From Chitinophagaceae bacterium (GTDB lineage Bacteria > Bacteroidota > Bacteroidia > Chitinophagales > Chitinophagaceae), in assembly GCA_016786965.1 (NCBI GenBank), contig JAEUVL010000787.1:1-31035 (forward strand): a stretch of 31,035 nt of DNA, given 5' to 3'. How positions within the stretch are numbered: position 1 is the stretch's first letter; the number at the start of each line of letters is the position of its first letter. Positions 8,161 to 16,496 of this stretch are shown here, in pieces. A program made the position numbers and the translations under genes. The notes below the pieces were generated by a model. That model saw only the letters and a program-made list of their open reading frames with translations, ran no database searches and had not been told where the DNA came from.

Positions 8161-9438
8161 TTATGATTTATAGTTTTGCAAATAAAGAGTCCAGTCGTAG
8201 CTTTTAAATGTAATTTTCGGCTTCTTACCTGCCGGAACTAATGATAGCCGATGGAGTAAGGCAATCATTTTTTTCTTACCCCCAAAATCCCTGCGAAACC
8301 AACTCATCAAAGTTGGCAGTTTTACTACATTCTTTGCTTCATCATATTCCACCTCCGATTTCAGATAAGTACTGGTGGCAAGATCCAACTGCTGATGAAT
8401 ATTTTCTGATTTATAGAAAGCAATGGGCGGACAACTTTTGGCACCGCAGTTTAATGCAAAGTGCAGGCGATAGTCCAGTTTTTCTACCCTCAACGCCTTT
8501 TCTGTTTTATTGGGAAATAATTTACTGAGATGGCCTAGACTCCACTTTATTTTCGATCTGCGGAGTATGCCATGTTCTATATCATCAAGGCTGAAAAAAT
8601 GTCCGGCGATCTGAATGAATTTATTGCCGAAAAACTTTCCCCGCTTTTTGTATTGTTCCGGGTTGTTCTTCAACGCTACTTGTGTGTACGCATTATACAA
8701 ATTGATCCAGCATGCTTTCTTTTCATCGTCTGAAGAAAGTGAAGTCTGCAGATCAGCCATACTTATTTGCTGAAGCCGATTGATGAAGCCAGAAGTTTCC
8801 TCACCTGTTTTAGCTGCATACATAAATTCCTGAGACAACTGTATTAATGTATTTTGAGAGGGTTCCATTCCACTTTCTTTCTTAGAAACTGTTGAAGATA
8901 GCGATGAATCAATTATCGCAACTGTCTTTTGAATGACAGTGGCTGAATTACTGGCCTCTTCACTCAACCATTGGTTAATGTTGTCTTCAGTAATTTCTTC
9001 CTGTGTCGGAATAGCAACAACCTTCCCATTCTTATCAATTATCACTGTATAAGGATAAGAAGGTGGCTGAAAATAGTTAGTGAATAACTGCTGCTCATCT
9101 ACCACCAACGAGAGAATAAATTCTTTCTGCCGGGCCATAAATACTGCAAGCTTTTCTTCAGGTTCATTTGATACCAAGACCACTCTTATCTGTTCTTTAT
9201 ATTTTCTCTGCAGGGCAGACAGCTTGGGCAATGCTTTTACACAAGGCACACACCATGTACCAAAAAAGTCAACTATTAACAGGCGGTCATTCAGGTCATT
9301 AAATGAGGAAGATGTTGCAGATGAGTTAAGCACTTTAGAAATGGGAAAATCATTGACCATATCATTTATCATATAGCCTGTTTGTGCCTGCAAAGAGAAT
9401 TTTGCCAAAATCGAAAGGAGAAGAATGATTAATTTCAT
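8161..9438 (-). CDS. Exported thioredoxin-like (TlpA) and DUF547 fusion protein
   Basis: 425 aa from the ATG at 9438, chosen because it begins a good signal peptide (MKLIILLLSILAKFSLQAQ). An ATG-less 8-residue extension to 9462 is possible but unlikely. Residues about 25-160 form a TlpA-like thioredoxin domain with the active site WCVPC (Trp62-Cys66). Residues from about 230 onward match DUF547: CWINLYNAYTQVAL, LDDIEHGILR, LDYRLHFALNCGAKSCPP. It acts outside the cytoplasmic membrane, presumably in thiol-disulfide chemistry; the DUF547 function is unknown. It is the first gene of the arsenosugar operon and divergent from the phosphorylase. Confidence 0.8.
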   Translation of the reverse strand: MKLIILLLSILAKFSLQAQTGYMINDMVNDFPISKVLNSSATSSSFNDLNDRLLIVDFFGTWCVPCVKALPKLSALQRKYKEQIRVVLVSNEPEEKLAVFMARQKEFILSLVVDEQQLFTNYFQPPSYPYTVIIDKNGKVVAIPTQEEITEDNINQWLSEEASNSATVIQKTVAIIDSSLSSTVSKKESGMEPSQNTLIQLSQEFMYAAKTGEETSGFINRLQQISMADLQTSLSSDDEKKACWINLYNAYTQVALKNNPEQYKKRGKFFGNKFIQIAGHFFSLDDIEHGILRRSKIKWSLGHLSKLFPNKTEKALRVEKLDYRLHFALNCGAKSCPPIAFYKSENIHQQLDLATSTYLKSEVEYDEAKNVVKLPTLMSWFRRDFGGKKKMIALLHRLSLVPAGKKPKITFKSYDWTLYLQNYKS

Positions 9439-9525
9439 GTACTTCGTTGAATAGCTGGTCAAACTGATAGCAAACTATAAACGTAAATTTAACGGCAAAA
9501 GATTTAAGTACTTAATATTGTTTAT

Positions 9526-10350
9526 ATGACCCTCACCCCTGAATTAGTGACCGAAACTGCATTATTTCTGAAGGCCCAAGGCTTCCATCAATCCCTTGCA
9601 GGTATAGTAATGGGGACAGGGCTTGGCACTATGGCAGAAAAAATTGAGAACGCAGTTTCTGTGCCCTACTCAGAAATACCAAACTTTCCGGAAGCTACAG
9701 TGGAGTTTCATAAAGGCCATCTCCTTTTTGGAAAAATCGGCAATGTAAAGGTTGTGGCAATGCAGGGCCGTTTTCATTATTACGAAGGATATAGTATGCA
9801 GCAAATTACATTTCCAATAAGGGTAATGAAAGAAATGGGGGTGGAATATCTTTTTCTGAGCAATGCAGCGGGGGGTATGAACCCTGCTTATAAAAAAGGC
9901 GACCTGGTGATGCTGGAAAATCATATCAATTTATTGCCTGACAACCCATTAAGGGGCTTAAACAATCCTGCTTTTGGCCAGCGTTTTACAGACATGTCCC
10001 ATCCTTATGATCGGGCTTTGGCTGAATCCATTGAACGTATTGCTGTTTTGCAAAATACAAGCGTCAAAAAAGGAATCTATGTTTCAGTAATGGGCCCTAA
10101 CCTGGAAACCAAGGCAGAGTACCGTTGGCTTAGAGCTATGGGCGCAGATATGGTAGGCATGAGCACCGTACCTGAAGTGATAGTGGCCAACCAGGTTGGC
10201 TTAAAATGTGCAGCTATAAGTGTCATAACTGATGAGTGCGATCCTGACAACCTGCAACCGGTTAATATTCCAGAGATCATTCAAATAGCTGGCAAAGCTG
10301 ATAAGGTATTAAGTAACCTTTTCACCGCGTGTATAAAAGAGTTAAAATAA
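9526..10350 (+). CDS. Purine-nucleoside phosphorylase (class I, trimeric type)
   Basis: 274 aa. It cleaves purine nucleosides with phosphate to base and ribose-1-phosphate. Visible signatures: VMGTGLG phosphate loop, GRFHYYEGY, SNAAGGMN, Glu194 in GPNLET and Met212 in GMSTVPEV. Position 236, equivalent to Asn243 of human PNP, is Asp (SVITDEC); Asp there favours 6-aminopurines such as adenine, as in methylthioadenosine phosphorylase. It is divergent from the arsenosugar operon and ends one base before the convergent glycosyltransferase. A role in removing adenine from the ArsS product fits the context but is inference; ordinary purine salvage is the alternative. Confidence 0.88.
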   Translation: MTLTPELVTETALFLKAQGFHQSLAGIVMGTGLGTMAEKIENAVSVPYSEIPNFPEATVEFHKGHLLFGKIGNVKVVAMQGRFHYYEGYSMQQITFPIRVMKEMGVEYLFLSNAAGGMNPAYKKGDLVMLENHINLLPDNPLRGLNNPAFGQRFTDMSHPYDRALAESIERIAVLQNTSVKKGIYVSVMGPNLETKAEYRWLRAMGADMVGMSTVPEVIVANQVGLKCAAISVITDECDPDNLQPVNIPEIIQIAGKADKVLSNLFTACIKELK

Positions 10351-10351
10351 T

Positions 10352-11044
10352 TTACCTGTAATCAAGCAGTCGTTTATACGCTGAAACCATATCTTCCTGG
10401 CTGGCCCCCTTTTTATACATTTTCACTATTTTCCTGTTCGCCATTTGTACCCGCCACCAACTATTAGTGTCGTATTTACGGGCAGAAACCAATGCGCATT
10501 TAGAAAATATCTTATACCGGCGATTAAGCCTTGCCCTCTTTGTAAACTCATATTCCTCCATTATTTTCATTGTGGCTATAAAACCACCCAGCTTTTCAAA
10601 TAAAATACGGGTGATAAAAAGTGTTTGATCTCCCCCATAACAAATGAACCAATCAAAACGGGTAAACCAGGCATTTACTTTAAGGTACCATTTTCTTGAA
10701 TTGAACTTTGTGCGGTAGCGGCCAAGATCATATTCATTGTTTACAGCATTAACTATATCCGTAACATAAGACTCTGGTGGAAAAGTATCTGCATGAACGA
10801 AATACAATATATCGCCTTTAGCCAATGATGCGCCGTAGTTCATTTGTGCCGCCCTGCCTTTTTGCGGTGAAAGCACAGTTGTTGCACCTGCTTTCCTGGA
10901 AAACGCAAGGGTTTCATCAGTACTTCCGGCATCTACTACTACTATTTCTGCCACACATTGCCGGCTATTTTGAAGAAGATAAGTAACTAGCTGCGCAATA
11001 TTTGCAGCCTCATTATGAACCGGTATGATGACACTTATTTGCAT
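10352..11044 (-). CDS. TIGR04283-family arsenosugar biosynthesis glycosyltransferase (GT2 fold)
   Basis: 230 aa, GT2-type. IPVHNEAANI opens the nucleotide-binding fold, VVDAGSTDET is the second acidic motif, and YFVHADTFPP contains the metal-binding DxD-like HAD. KGRAAQMNYGA and GGDQTLFI complete the family known as rSAM/selenodomain-associated transferase 2. There is no membrane segment, so it is cytoplasmic. It lies 23 nt downstream of the flavoprotein gene on the same strand, so it may be transcribed with it rather than with arsS. Both TIGR04282 and TIGR04283 enzymes being present supports a complete glycosylation branch. Confidence 0.85.
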   Translation of the reverse strand: MQISVIIPVHNEAANIAQLVTYLLQNSRQCVAEIVVVDAGSTDETLAFSRKAGATTVLSPQKGRAAQMNYGASLAKGDILYFVHADTFPPESYVTDIVNAVNNEYDLGRYRTKFNSRKWYLKVNAWFTRFDWFICYGGDQTLFITRILFEKLGGFIATMKIMEEYEFTKRARLNRRYKIFSKCALVSARKYDTNSWWRVQMANRKIVKMYKKGASQEDMVSAYKRLLDYR

Positions 11045-11067
11045 GGAATAATATACGCTGGGATTAC

Positions 11068-12291
11068 TCAGGAGGTTTCTGCGATTGTTTTCCCGGCAAT
11101 AAATCCGCTCGTCCAGGCATGCTGAAAATTAAATCCGCCGGTCACCCCGTCCACGTCCATTACTTCCCCGGCAAAATACAACCCCGGTATTTTCCTGCTC
11201 ATCATCGTATTCGGGTCAATTTCACCCAACTTGATACCGCCTGCGGTTACAAATTCTTCTTTGAATGTCGTCTTCCCTTTTACATCAAATTCGCCAGCAC
11301 ATAGATTTTTGACCAACTTATTGCTCTCTTTTACAGGAAGATCTGCCCAGCGGAGTTCTTTACTGATCGCCGTTTGCTCCAGCAAAAACTCCCACAACCG
11401 TTGTGGCAACCCAAACGGGTTCTTATTCGCCACTTTTTGAGTAGCTATCTCAAACCGAAGGGTTTGAAATCTTGTTACCAGTTGCTGCTCGTTATAATTC
11501 GATAGCCAATTCACCAATATTTTAAATGTATAATTCTCAGTGGCCAGTTCCCGGGCACCCCAGGCACTTAGTTTTAGTACTGCCGGGCCACTCAATCCCC
11601 AGTGGGTGATCAGCAATGGCCCTTCCTGCTCCAGTTTGCTTCCGGCTATTTTCACCCTTGTATTTGCCACACTTACTCCCATCAGTTCCCGAATGGGGTG
11701 TCCGGGAATATTGAAGGTGAATAAGGAAGGGACAGGTTCCTCAATAGTATGCCCTAATTCAGTCAGCCAGTCAAACATAGATGCCTTTGGATAGCCACCA
11801 GCAGCCAAACAAATAAAGTCTGCCAACTGCGTTTTCTGATTTGAAAAATGAATAGTAAAGCCCGATTCCTGCCTCTCTATCTTTCTTACTTCGGTATTCA
11901 TCAGTATCTCTACGCCATACAATCTCGCCTCATGTAGCAGACAATCAATAATAGTTTGTGATGAGTTAGTAACAGGGAACATTCTTCCATCAGCTTCCTC
12001 CTTGAGTTTTACTCCTCTTTCTTCAAACCAGCTGATGGTATCGGTTGTAAAAAATTGATGAAATGCTTTCTTAACGAAATTGCTACCCCGGGGATATTTT
12101 TTGCTCATCTCCGCTATATCAAAACAAGCATGGGTAACATTACAACGGCCTCCCCCGCTCACTTTTACTTTTGATAAAAGCTTTCCGGATTTCTCTGCCA
12201 GAATTACTTTCAATCCCGGATTTATCCTGGCCGCATTTACAGCACAGAAAAAACCTGATGCGCCCCCACCAATTACGATCAATTGCTTCAA
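11068..12291 (-). CDS. HI0933/YhiN (BaiN)-family NAD(P)/FAD-dependent oxidoreductase
   Basis: 407 aa. The N terminus has a Rossmann FAD-binding motif (IGGGASGFFCAVNAA) and SGGGRCNVTHA, diagnostic of the HI0933 family. The C-terminal GLYFAGEVMDVDGVTGGFN is the second FAD contact. Its substrate is not established by sequence. The only usual start at this position is a TTG (12291-12289); the frame has a stop codon 10 codons upstream with no ATG between. A TATTTTTG box 13 nt before the start would make a very short leader. It precedes the TIGR04283 gene by 23 nt. Confidence 0.85.
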   Translation of the reverse strand: MKQLIVIGGGASGFFCAVNAARINPGLKVILAEKSGKLLSKVKVSGGGRCNVTHACFDIAEMSKKYPRGSNFVKKAFHQFFTTDTISWFEERGVKLKEEADGRMFPVTNSSQTIIDCLLHEARLYGVEILMNTEVRKIERQESGFTIHFSNQKTQLADFICLAAGGYPKASMFDWLTELGHTIEEPVPSLFTFNIPGHPIRELMGVSVANTRVKIAGSKLEQEGPLLITHWGLSGPAVLKLSAWGARELATENYTFKILVNWLSNYNEQQLVTRFQTLRFEIATQKVANKNPFGLPQRLWEFLLEQTAISKELRWADLPVKESNKLVKNLCAGEFDVKGKTTFKEEFVTAGGIKLGEIDPNTMMSRKIPGLYFAGEVMDVDGVTGGFNFQHAWTSGFIAGKTIAETS

Positions 12292-12304
12292 GCTAACTTT
12301 TTCA

Positions 12305-12312
12305 CAAAAATA
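12305..12312 (-). promoter_or_regulatory. Candidate -7 box before the HI0933-family gene
   Basis: The minus strand reads TATTTTTG, an exact TAnnTTTG match in the 43-nt gap after the amylase gene. No good TTTG lies at the expected distance upstream, and the leader would be only a few nucleotides, so support is weak. Confidence 0.3.
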
Positions 12313-12334
12313 GCTGATTTAACTCCCCATAATC

Positions 12335-14881
12335 CTATTGCCGGATGAAAGGAACTGTCTTTCGGAAGTTTCCGTCACTGATGATTAACTGGTAATTTCC
12401 AGCGGGCAAAGCTGATGAAGGCAGCGACAGATTTGATGATCCGGATGATAACGAAAATCTTTTTCGCTGCACCTCAGTTCCTGCTGCATTAACAATAATA
12501 GCCTCTACTATTTTTCCCTCCATACTGGTTATGGTGAATTTCAAATCGTGCCTTACAGGATTACCATTAATTACGACTTTCATTTCATCGCTGTTTATCC
12601 TCACAAGTCTCATTTCTGATACAACCTTCTGCCCGTCTTTTTTATGCAAAACTATACGGTACAAAAGCCCTGTATTGAGTTTTGGCGACCGGTCTGTATG
12701 TGTGTAAGCAATGGTTCCGGAGCCAGATTTAGCTGGCAAAGATGTAAGAGTAGTAAAGTGAACACCATCCTCGGCCCGCTGAACCTCTATGGAGAAGATA
12801 TTCTCGTTCTCACCAACCTCCCAGTTCAGCAACACTGACCTCTCAATCGGTTGTGCTGTAAAAGCTGATAACGAGACCGGCAGTACTACTAAACTGCCTT
12901 GTACCCACACTGAATAGCTGTGTGCCGGCAATTCAATATATACCTGGTTACTTCCGTTCACTACCTGAAATGGAAAAGCTGAACGGCCAAGTATGTCTGT
13001 AAAACTGGTACCGGGTGTTATTAATCCTCCGCGGGTATTAATTCCATGATCAACCCGTAAAGTAGTATTCCCAAAATTAATGGCCACTATTACATCCCGG
13101 TTCCCGTTTCCTCCAAAACCCTGCAATTGATAAATAAGCGCTTTATCAGAAGACCCCTGAATAAAATTACTGGAGTAAGGTGTACTGAATCGGTTTAGAT
13201 AATCGACAGAAGGTGATCCGTTGATGTATAGCTTAAGCACCTGCAGCAGCCTGTCTATCTCAGTATTATATGGAGGCAAAGTAATGGGGTGGTATGAATA
13301 CAATCCACCAGACGGGGCTGGGTAGCCATAGTAATCCGGATAGAAAATAGTTGGAACACCTAATTGGTTATTGGTAAGTATGTATGCATATGCCAGGTTG
13401 GGATTGTTCCTGATCAGCGAAGCAAAACCTGATGCATCTCTGAAATCATGATTGTTCACAAATGTTACTACATTAAAGCCACTCATACCGGCAGCATCCC
13501 GAAGACTGCCATTAAATATATTCCGTGCATCAAAGCCTCCATTATCGCAGGCTTGCCGCAGATTTTCACGAAGAGTAAAATCAAATATTTTGGGGTTGAT
13601 AGCCGCTTGCGTACCAGCATTCATGAAGCTCTTTACGTTAGTTATCCATCCACTCAGTTCGCTCGCATTTGTACTGTACCATTCTCCCACCACCATGGAA
13701 GGGTCCATACCATAATGGTGAAGACTATCAAGCAGATCGCCGACAAATTCAGGTGTAAAATGCTTTACTGCATCCATACGAAAACCCCTCACTCCAAGCT
13801 CGGACCAGTTCCATTTAGTGTACTCGATCAGTGTATCCTTTGTTCGCTTTTGAAACTGGTCATAATCATAAAAGAAATACATACCGTCCCAATCACCATT
13901 TAGAAATGTGGTTGCGGCATTAGCGGTATTAGGTTTAAAAAAATCAAAATTCATTTGCCCCCTTCCACTGGGCATATTTGAATAGTCTGTATAGGTCTGG
14001 TATAAGATATCTGAGACAATATCCTGTCCCCGGGGGGCACTGTAAACGCCATAAATACGATGGTCAGAATATCCGCCTGAGTTGTTCAGATAAATAAATA
14101 AAGTATCTCCTGCAGCATTAAAATCACCTGCGGTAAGGGTAAGTCTGAATTCATCCGTGTTGCAGCCCGTATTAGTTTCTACTATAGCGTTCATATCACG
14201 GCCTAATTGGGCAGTATTATTTGGCTGACCGCAATCACCACCACCATTTGGCTCAGATTCGGTTAATGCCGGCAGGCCCTGAAAGCCAACGGTGTTTGTT
14301 TGCATGTATATCCTGTAACCATACCCATTAAAACGGTTATCGCCAGTTTTCGAACTTATTTTGAAATAGTAATCTCCGGCACCATTGCCAGAACTTCCGC
14401 CAAGCGGAAGGGCGCAACGAAACCTGTCAGAAGGAAAGGGTTCCTTGGCGGCAGTATAAAAGTTGGTGATATAATTTTTTACAGGCGTATTTACTTCTGG
14501 TGCTCCGCCATCCCGGTGGTTATAAATGACATCAGCTACTGGTACTATTCCCTGGTTAGTGAATTCGCTTAACATAGAATTCAAAGCCGGACGGGTACCA
14601 AGACCTGTAGTTTGGTTACCAATAAAAAGGTCTTTGGGATCATATCCATTACTGTTGGTGCCAAAACTGGCTACCGCATGTGGAGGAAACCAGATATGAG
14701 AAATACCTGCTTGCTTGAGAGCAGCGGCTTTTAACCGAAGAGTATCAGCCCAGCTCTTCCCGGTGGCTGTTTTAGGATAGTCCCAATACCATCCCTGCAT
14801 AAATACTTGTTGAGAACGGCTTACTCCGGCTATTGAAAGGAATAAGAATAAAGAAATCGTTTGTAGAATTTTACTTTTCAT
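12335..14881 (-). CDS. Secreted GH13 alpha-amylase with C-terminal type IX secretion sorting domain
   Basis: 848 aa from the ATG at 14881, which starts a signal peptide (MKSKILQTISLFLFLSIAG). An extension to 14914 is unlikely because it would cross the -7 promoter box. GH13 regions: DVIYNH (117-122), GFRMDAVKH with nucleophile Asp370, VVGEW with acid/base Glu400, and FVNNHD with Asp480. About 195 residues, unusually long and Gly/Asn-rich, lie between regions I and II and may form an enlarged domain B or an inserted sugar-binding module. The end has a fibronectin-like segment (VLLNWEV) and a sorting domain ending LPAGNYQLII...KTVPFIRQ. It hydrolyses alpha-1,4-glucans outside the cell or at its surface. 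Confidence 0.88.
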   Translation of the reverse strand: MKSKILQTISLFLFLSIAGVSRSQQVFMQGWYWDYPKTATGKSWADTLRLKAAALKQAGISHIWFPPHAVASFGTNSNGYDPKDLFIGNQTTGLGTRPALNSMLSEFTNQGIVPVADVIYNHRDGGAPEVNTPVKNYITNFYTAAKEPFPSDRFRCALPLGGSSGNGAGDYYFKISSKTGDNRFNGYGYRIYMQTNTVGFQGLPALTESEPNGGGDCGQPNNTAQLGRDMNAIVETNTGCNTDEFRLTLTAGDFNAAGDTLFIYLNNSGGYSDHRIYGVYSAPRGQDIVSDILYQTYTDYSNMPSGRGQMNFDFFKPNTANAATTFLNGDWDGMYFFYDYDQFQKRTKDTLIEYTKWNWSELGVRGFRMDAVKHFTPEFVGDLLDSLHHYGMDPSMVVGEWYSTNASELSGWITNVKSFMNAGTQAAINPKIFDFTLRENLRQACDNGGFDARNIFNGSLRDAAGMSGFNVVTFVNNHDFRDASGFASLIRNNPNLAYAYILTNNQLGVPTIFYPDYYGYPAPSGGLYSYHPITLPPYNTEIDRLLQVLKLYINGSPSVDYLNRFSTPYSSNFIQGSSDKALIYQLQGFGGNGNRDVIVAINFGNTTLRVDHGINTRGGLITPGTSFTDILGRSAFPFQVVNGSNQVYIELPAHSYSVWVQGSLVVLPVSLSAFTAQPIERSVLLNWEVGENENIFSIEVQRAEDGVHFTTLTSLPAKSGSGTIAYTHTDRSPKLNTGLLYRIVLHKKDGQKVVSEMRLVRINSDEMKVVINGNPVRHDLKFTITSMEGKIVEAIIVNAAGTEVQRKRFSLSSGSSNLSLPSSALPAGNYQLIISDGNFRKTVPFIRQ

Positions 14882-14901
14882 ACGGCTTTTGCTTATTATG
14901 T

Positions 14902-14932
14902 CAAAACTACACATTAATTATATTCAACCAAA
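14902..14932 (-). promoter_or_regulatory. Promoter of the alpha-amylase gene
   Basis: On the minus strand TTTG (14929-14932) is followed after 19 nt by TAGTTTTG (14902-14909), matching the Bacteroidota TTTG-N19/20-TAnnTTTG consensus. The start codon lies 20 nt past the -7 box. Confidence 0.7.
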
Positions 14933-14994
14933 ATATTATATATAGCTACTGCTGGTTTTATTTTCTAAGTTCGCAACACACAAACTAATATACT

Positions 14995-15585
14995 TTGGCA
15001 GCCCCAATCACAAAAAAGCAGATCAAAGAATTACCGGTAATACCTTATGAAAAAATAAGAGATCACCTTAAAACCGGTCATATCTTCTTCAGTTCGGGCA
15101 GTTATACCTTCTCTGGAATCATACAACGCCTGACCAAAAGCGCCTGGAGCCATGTGGCCATTGTATACAGGGATCATGAACTTGGCCGGGTAATGATTCT
15201 GGAAGCAGAACCAAGAATTGGTATCCGGCTTATCCCCTTGTCAAAATACATTCGTGATTATAAGGGAAAACGACGGCCGTATAAAGGCCAGATAGTTCTT
15301 GCCAAACTAAATTTTGATCTGGAGCAGGAGAAACTTAATAAAGCAATTAGTTTTGGACTGGATGAACTGACCAGACCCTACGATAACTGGGAGATCCTCC
15401 GTATCATGACAAGAATTCTCTTCCGTATCGGAAAGAGAGAAAAGAATAAAAATTATATCTGTTCAGAATTAGTAAGAGATGCCTTTGCAAAGGCAGGTGT
15501 CATATTCCCTTTTAATGATACCTATATAAGTCCGCAGGAAATATGGAAAGACAGCAGAGTTGAAATTAAGTACCGCGTCTTGTAG
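14995..15585 (+). CDS. YiiX/YebB-like NlpC/P60-superfamily cysteine hydrolase
   Basis: 196 aa. It has the permuted papain-like layout of the YaeF/YiiX (C92) family: GHIFFSSGSYTFSGIIQRLT at the start, His in WSHVAIVY, an acidic EAEP, and the catalytic Cys in NYICSELVRDAF near the end. Such enzymes are predicted amidases; the substrate is unknown. No signal peptide is seen. The only start at the 5' end is a TTG at 14995, directly after an in-frame stop codon at 14986. It sits inside a promoter-like TATACTTTG, so the real start could lie downstream. It converges with map, 11 nt apart. Confidence 0.75.
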   Translation: MAAPITKKQIKELPVIPYEKIRDHLKTGHIFFSSGSYTFSGIIQRLTKSAWSHVAIVYRDHELGRVMILEAEPRIGIRLIPLSKYIRDYKGKRRPYKGQIVLAKLNFDLEQEKLNKAISFGLDELTRPYDNWEILRIMTRILFRIGKREKNKNYICSELVRDAFAKAGVIFPFNDTYISPQEIWKDSRVEIKYRVL

Positions 15586-15596
15586 CCAAAGTGAAG

Positions 15597-16421
15597 TTAT
15601 CCCTCAGTAAGAGCAGCTACCGGTTGTCCAGTAAAAAGGTGGGGATTTGCCAGTTCCACCTTCTCTATTAAACTATAGTCAGAAAGGATATCAGCTTTGC
15701 CTTTTCTTATGCAAACATCATGTTCAAAATGAACGGAAGGCTTTCCATCTTTGGTACGAACGGTCCAGCCATCATCATCAGTGTATACATCTTTCTTACC
15801 CATATTGATCATCGGTTCAATGGCCAGCACCAAACCTTCCTTTAGTTTTTGACCACTCCCCCGTTTACCATAATTAGGCACCTGCGGATCCTCATGAAGG
15901 CTTTTTCCTAAACCATGCCCTACAAGTTCTCTCACCACACCGTAACCATGTTTCTTCTCCGTGTGCTCCTGTATGGCAAATGCAATATCGCCGATGCGGT
16001 TGCCTGCCACTGCTTTCTCAATCCCTTTGTAAAGAGATTCCTTTGTAACAGCTATCAATTGCATAACTGCTGCTCCGGGGTCACCAATTGCGAATGTATA
16101 AGCATGATCTCCATGCCAGCCATTTAAAATCACTCCAATATCTATAGAGACTATATCGCCTTCCTTCAATTCATATTTACCGGGAAAACCATGTACCACC
16201 ACATCATTCACAGAAATACATGAATTAAAAGGATAACCATGATAATTTAGAAATGAAGGGATTGCACTATGGTCCCTGACAAATTCTCCTATCGTTTTAT
16301 CGATAGACAAAGTGGTAATTCCAGGCCTGAGCAAACCAGCTACTTCAGATAATGTCTTGCTCACCAGCAATGCACTTTGCCTCATTAATTCCACCTGCTC
16401 ATTTGTCTTGTAGAGAATCAT
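15597..16421 (-). CDS. map: Methionine aminopeptidase, type I
   Basis: 274 aa from the ATG at 16421 (MILYKTNEQVELM); a TTG three codons upstream is less likely. It removes the initiator Met from new proteins. The five metal ligands are visible: two Asp in VSIDIGV...WHGDHAY, His in GHGLGKSLHEDP, Glu in AIEPMI and Glu in HFEHDVCI. The usual neighbours infA, rpmJ and rpsM do not follow; the next gene is convergent. It is separated from secY by 75 nt that contain a strong terminator, so it is probably transcribed partly by read-through or from its own promoter (GATATTTG, 7 of 8 to consensus, lies in the gap). Confidence 0.95.
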   Translation of the reverse strand: MILYKTNEQVELMRQSALLVSKTLSEVAGLLRPGITTLSIDKTIGEFVRDHSAIPSFLNYHGYPFNSCISVNDVVVHGFPGKYELKEGDIVSIDIGVILNGWHGDHAYTFAIGDPGAAVMQLIAVTKESLYKGIEKAVAGNRIGDIAFAIQEHTEKKHGYGVVRELVGHGLGKSLHEDPQVPNYGKRGSGQKLKEGLVLAIEPMINMGKKDVYTDDDGWTVRTKDGKPSVHFEHDVCIRKGKADILSDYSLIEKVELANPHLFTGQPVAALTEG

Positions 16422-16436
16422 ATTTTGCAAATATCT

Positions 16437-16475
16437 TTAAAAAAATAAAACCCGGCAAGTATTGCTTACCGGGTT
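16437..16475 (-). terminator. Intrinsic terminator between secY and map
   Basis: AACCCGG (16449-16455) pairs with CCGGGTT (16469-16475), with an inner AAG/CTT extension past one mismatch and a 5-nt loop. On the minus strand the stem is followed by TTTTATTTTTTT. It should stop most transcripts leaving secY. Confidence 0.8.
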
Positions 16476-16496
16476 CCTATAAATAAAAGCTTGTAA

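Noticed and set aside
9471..9479. TATAGTTTG (minus strand) as the promoter of the arsenosugar operon
   Set aside because: Spacing within the box is off by one base from TAnnTTTG and no clear TTTG lies 19-21 nt upstream; a divergent promoter must exist in this 87-nt gap but could not be pinned down.
14986..14997. TATACTTTG as the promoter of the YiiX-like gene
   Set aside because: It has three rather than two bases between TA and TTTG and overlaps the only visible start codon, so promoter and start cannot both be right.
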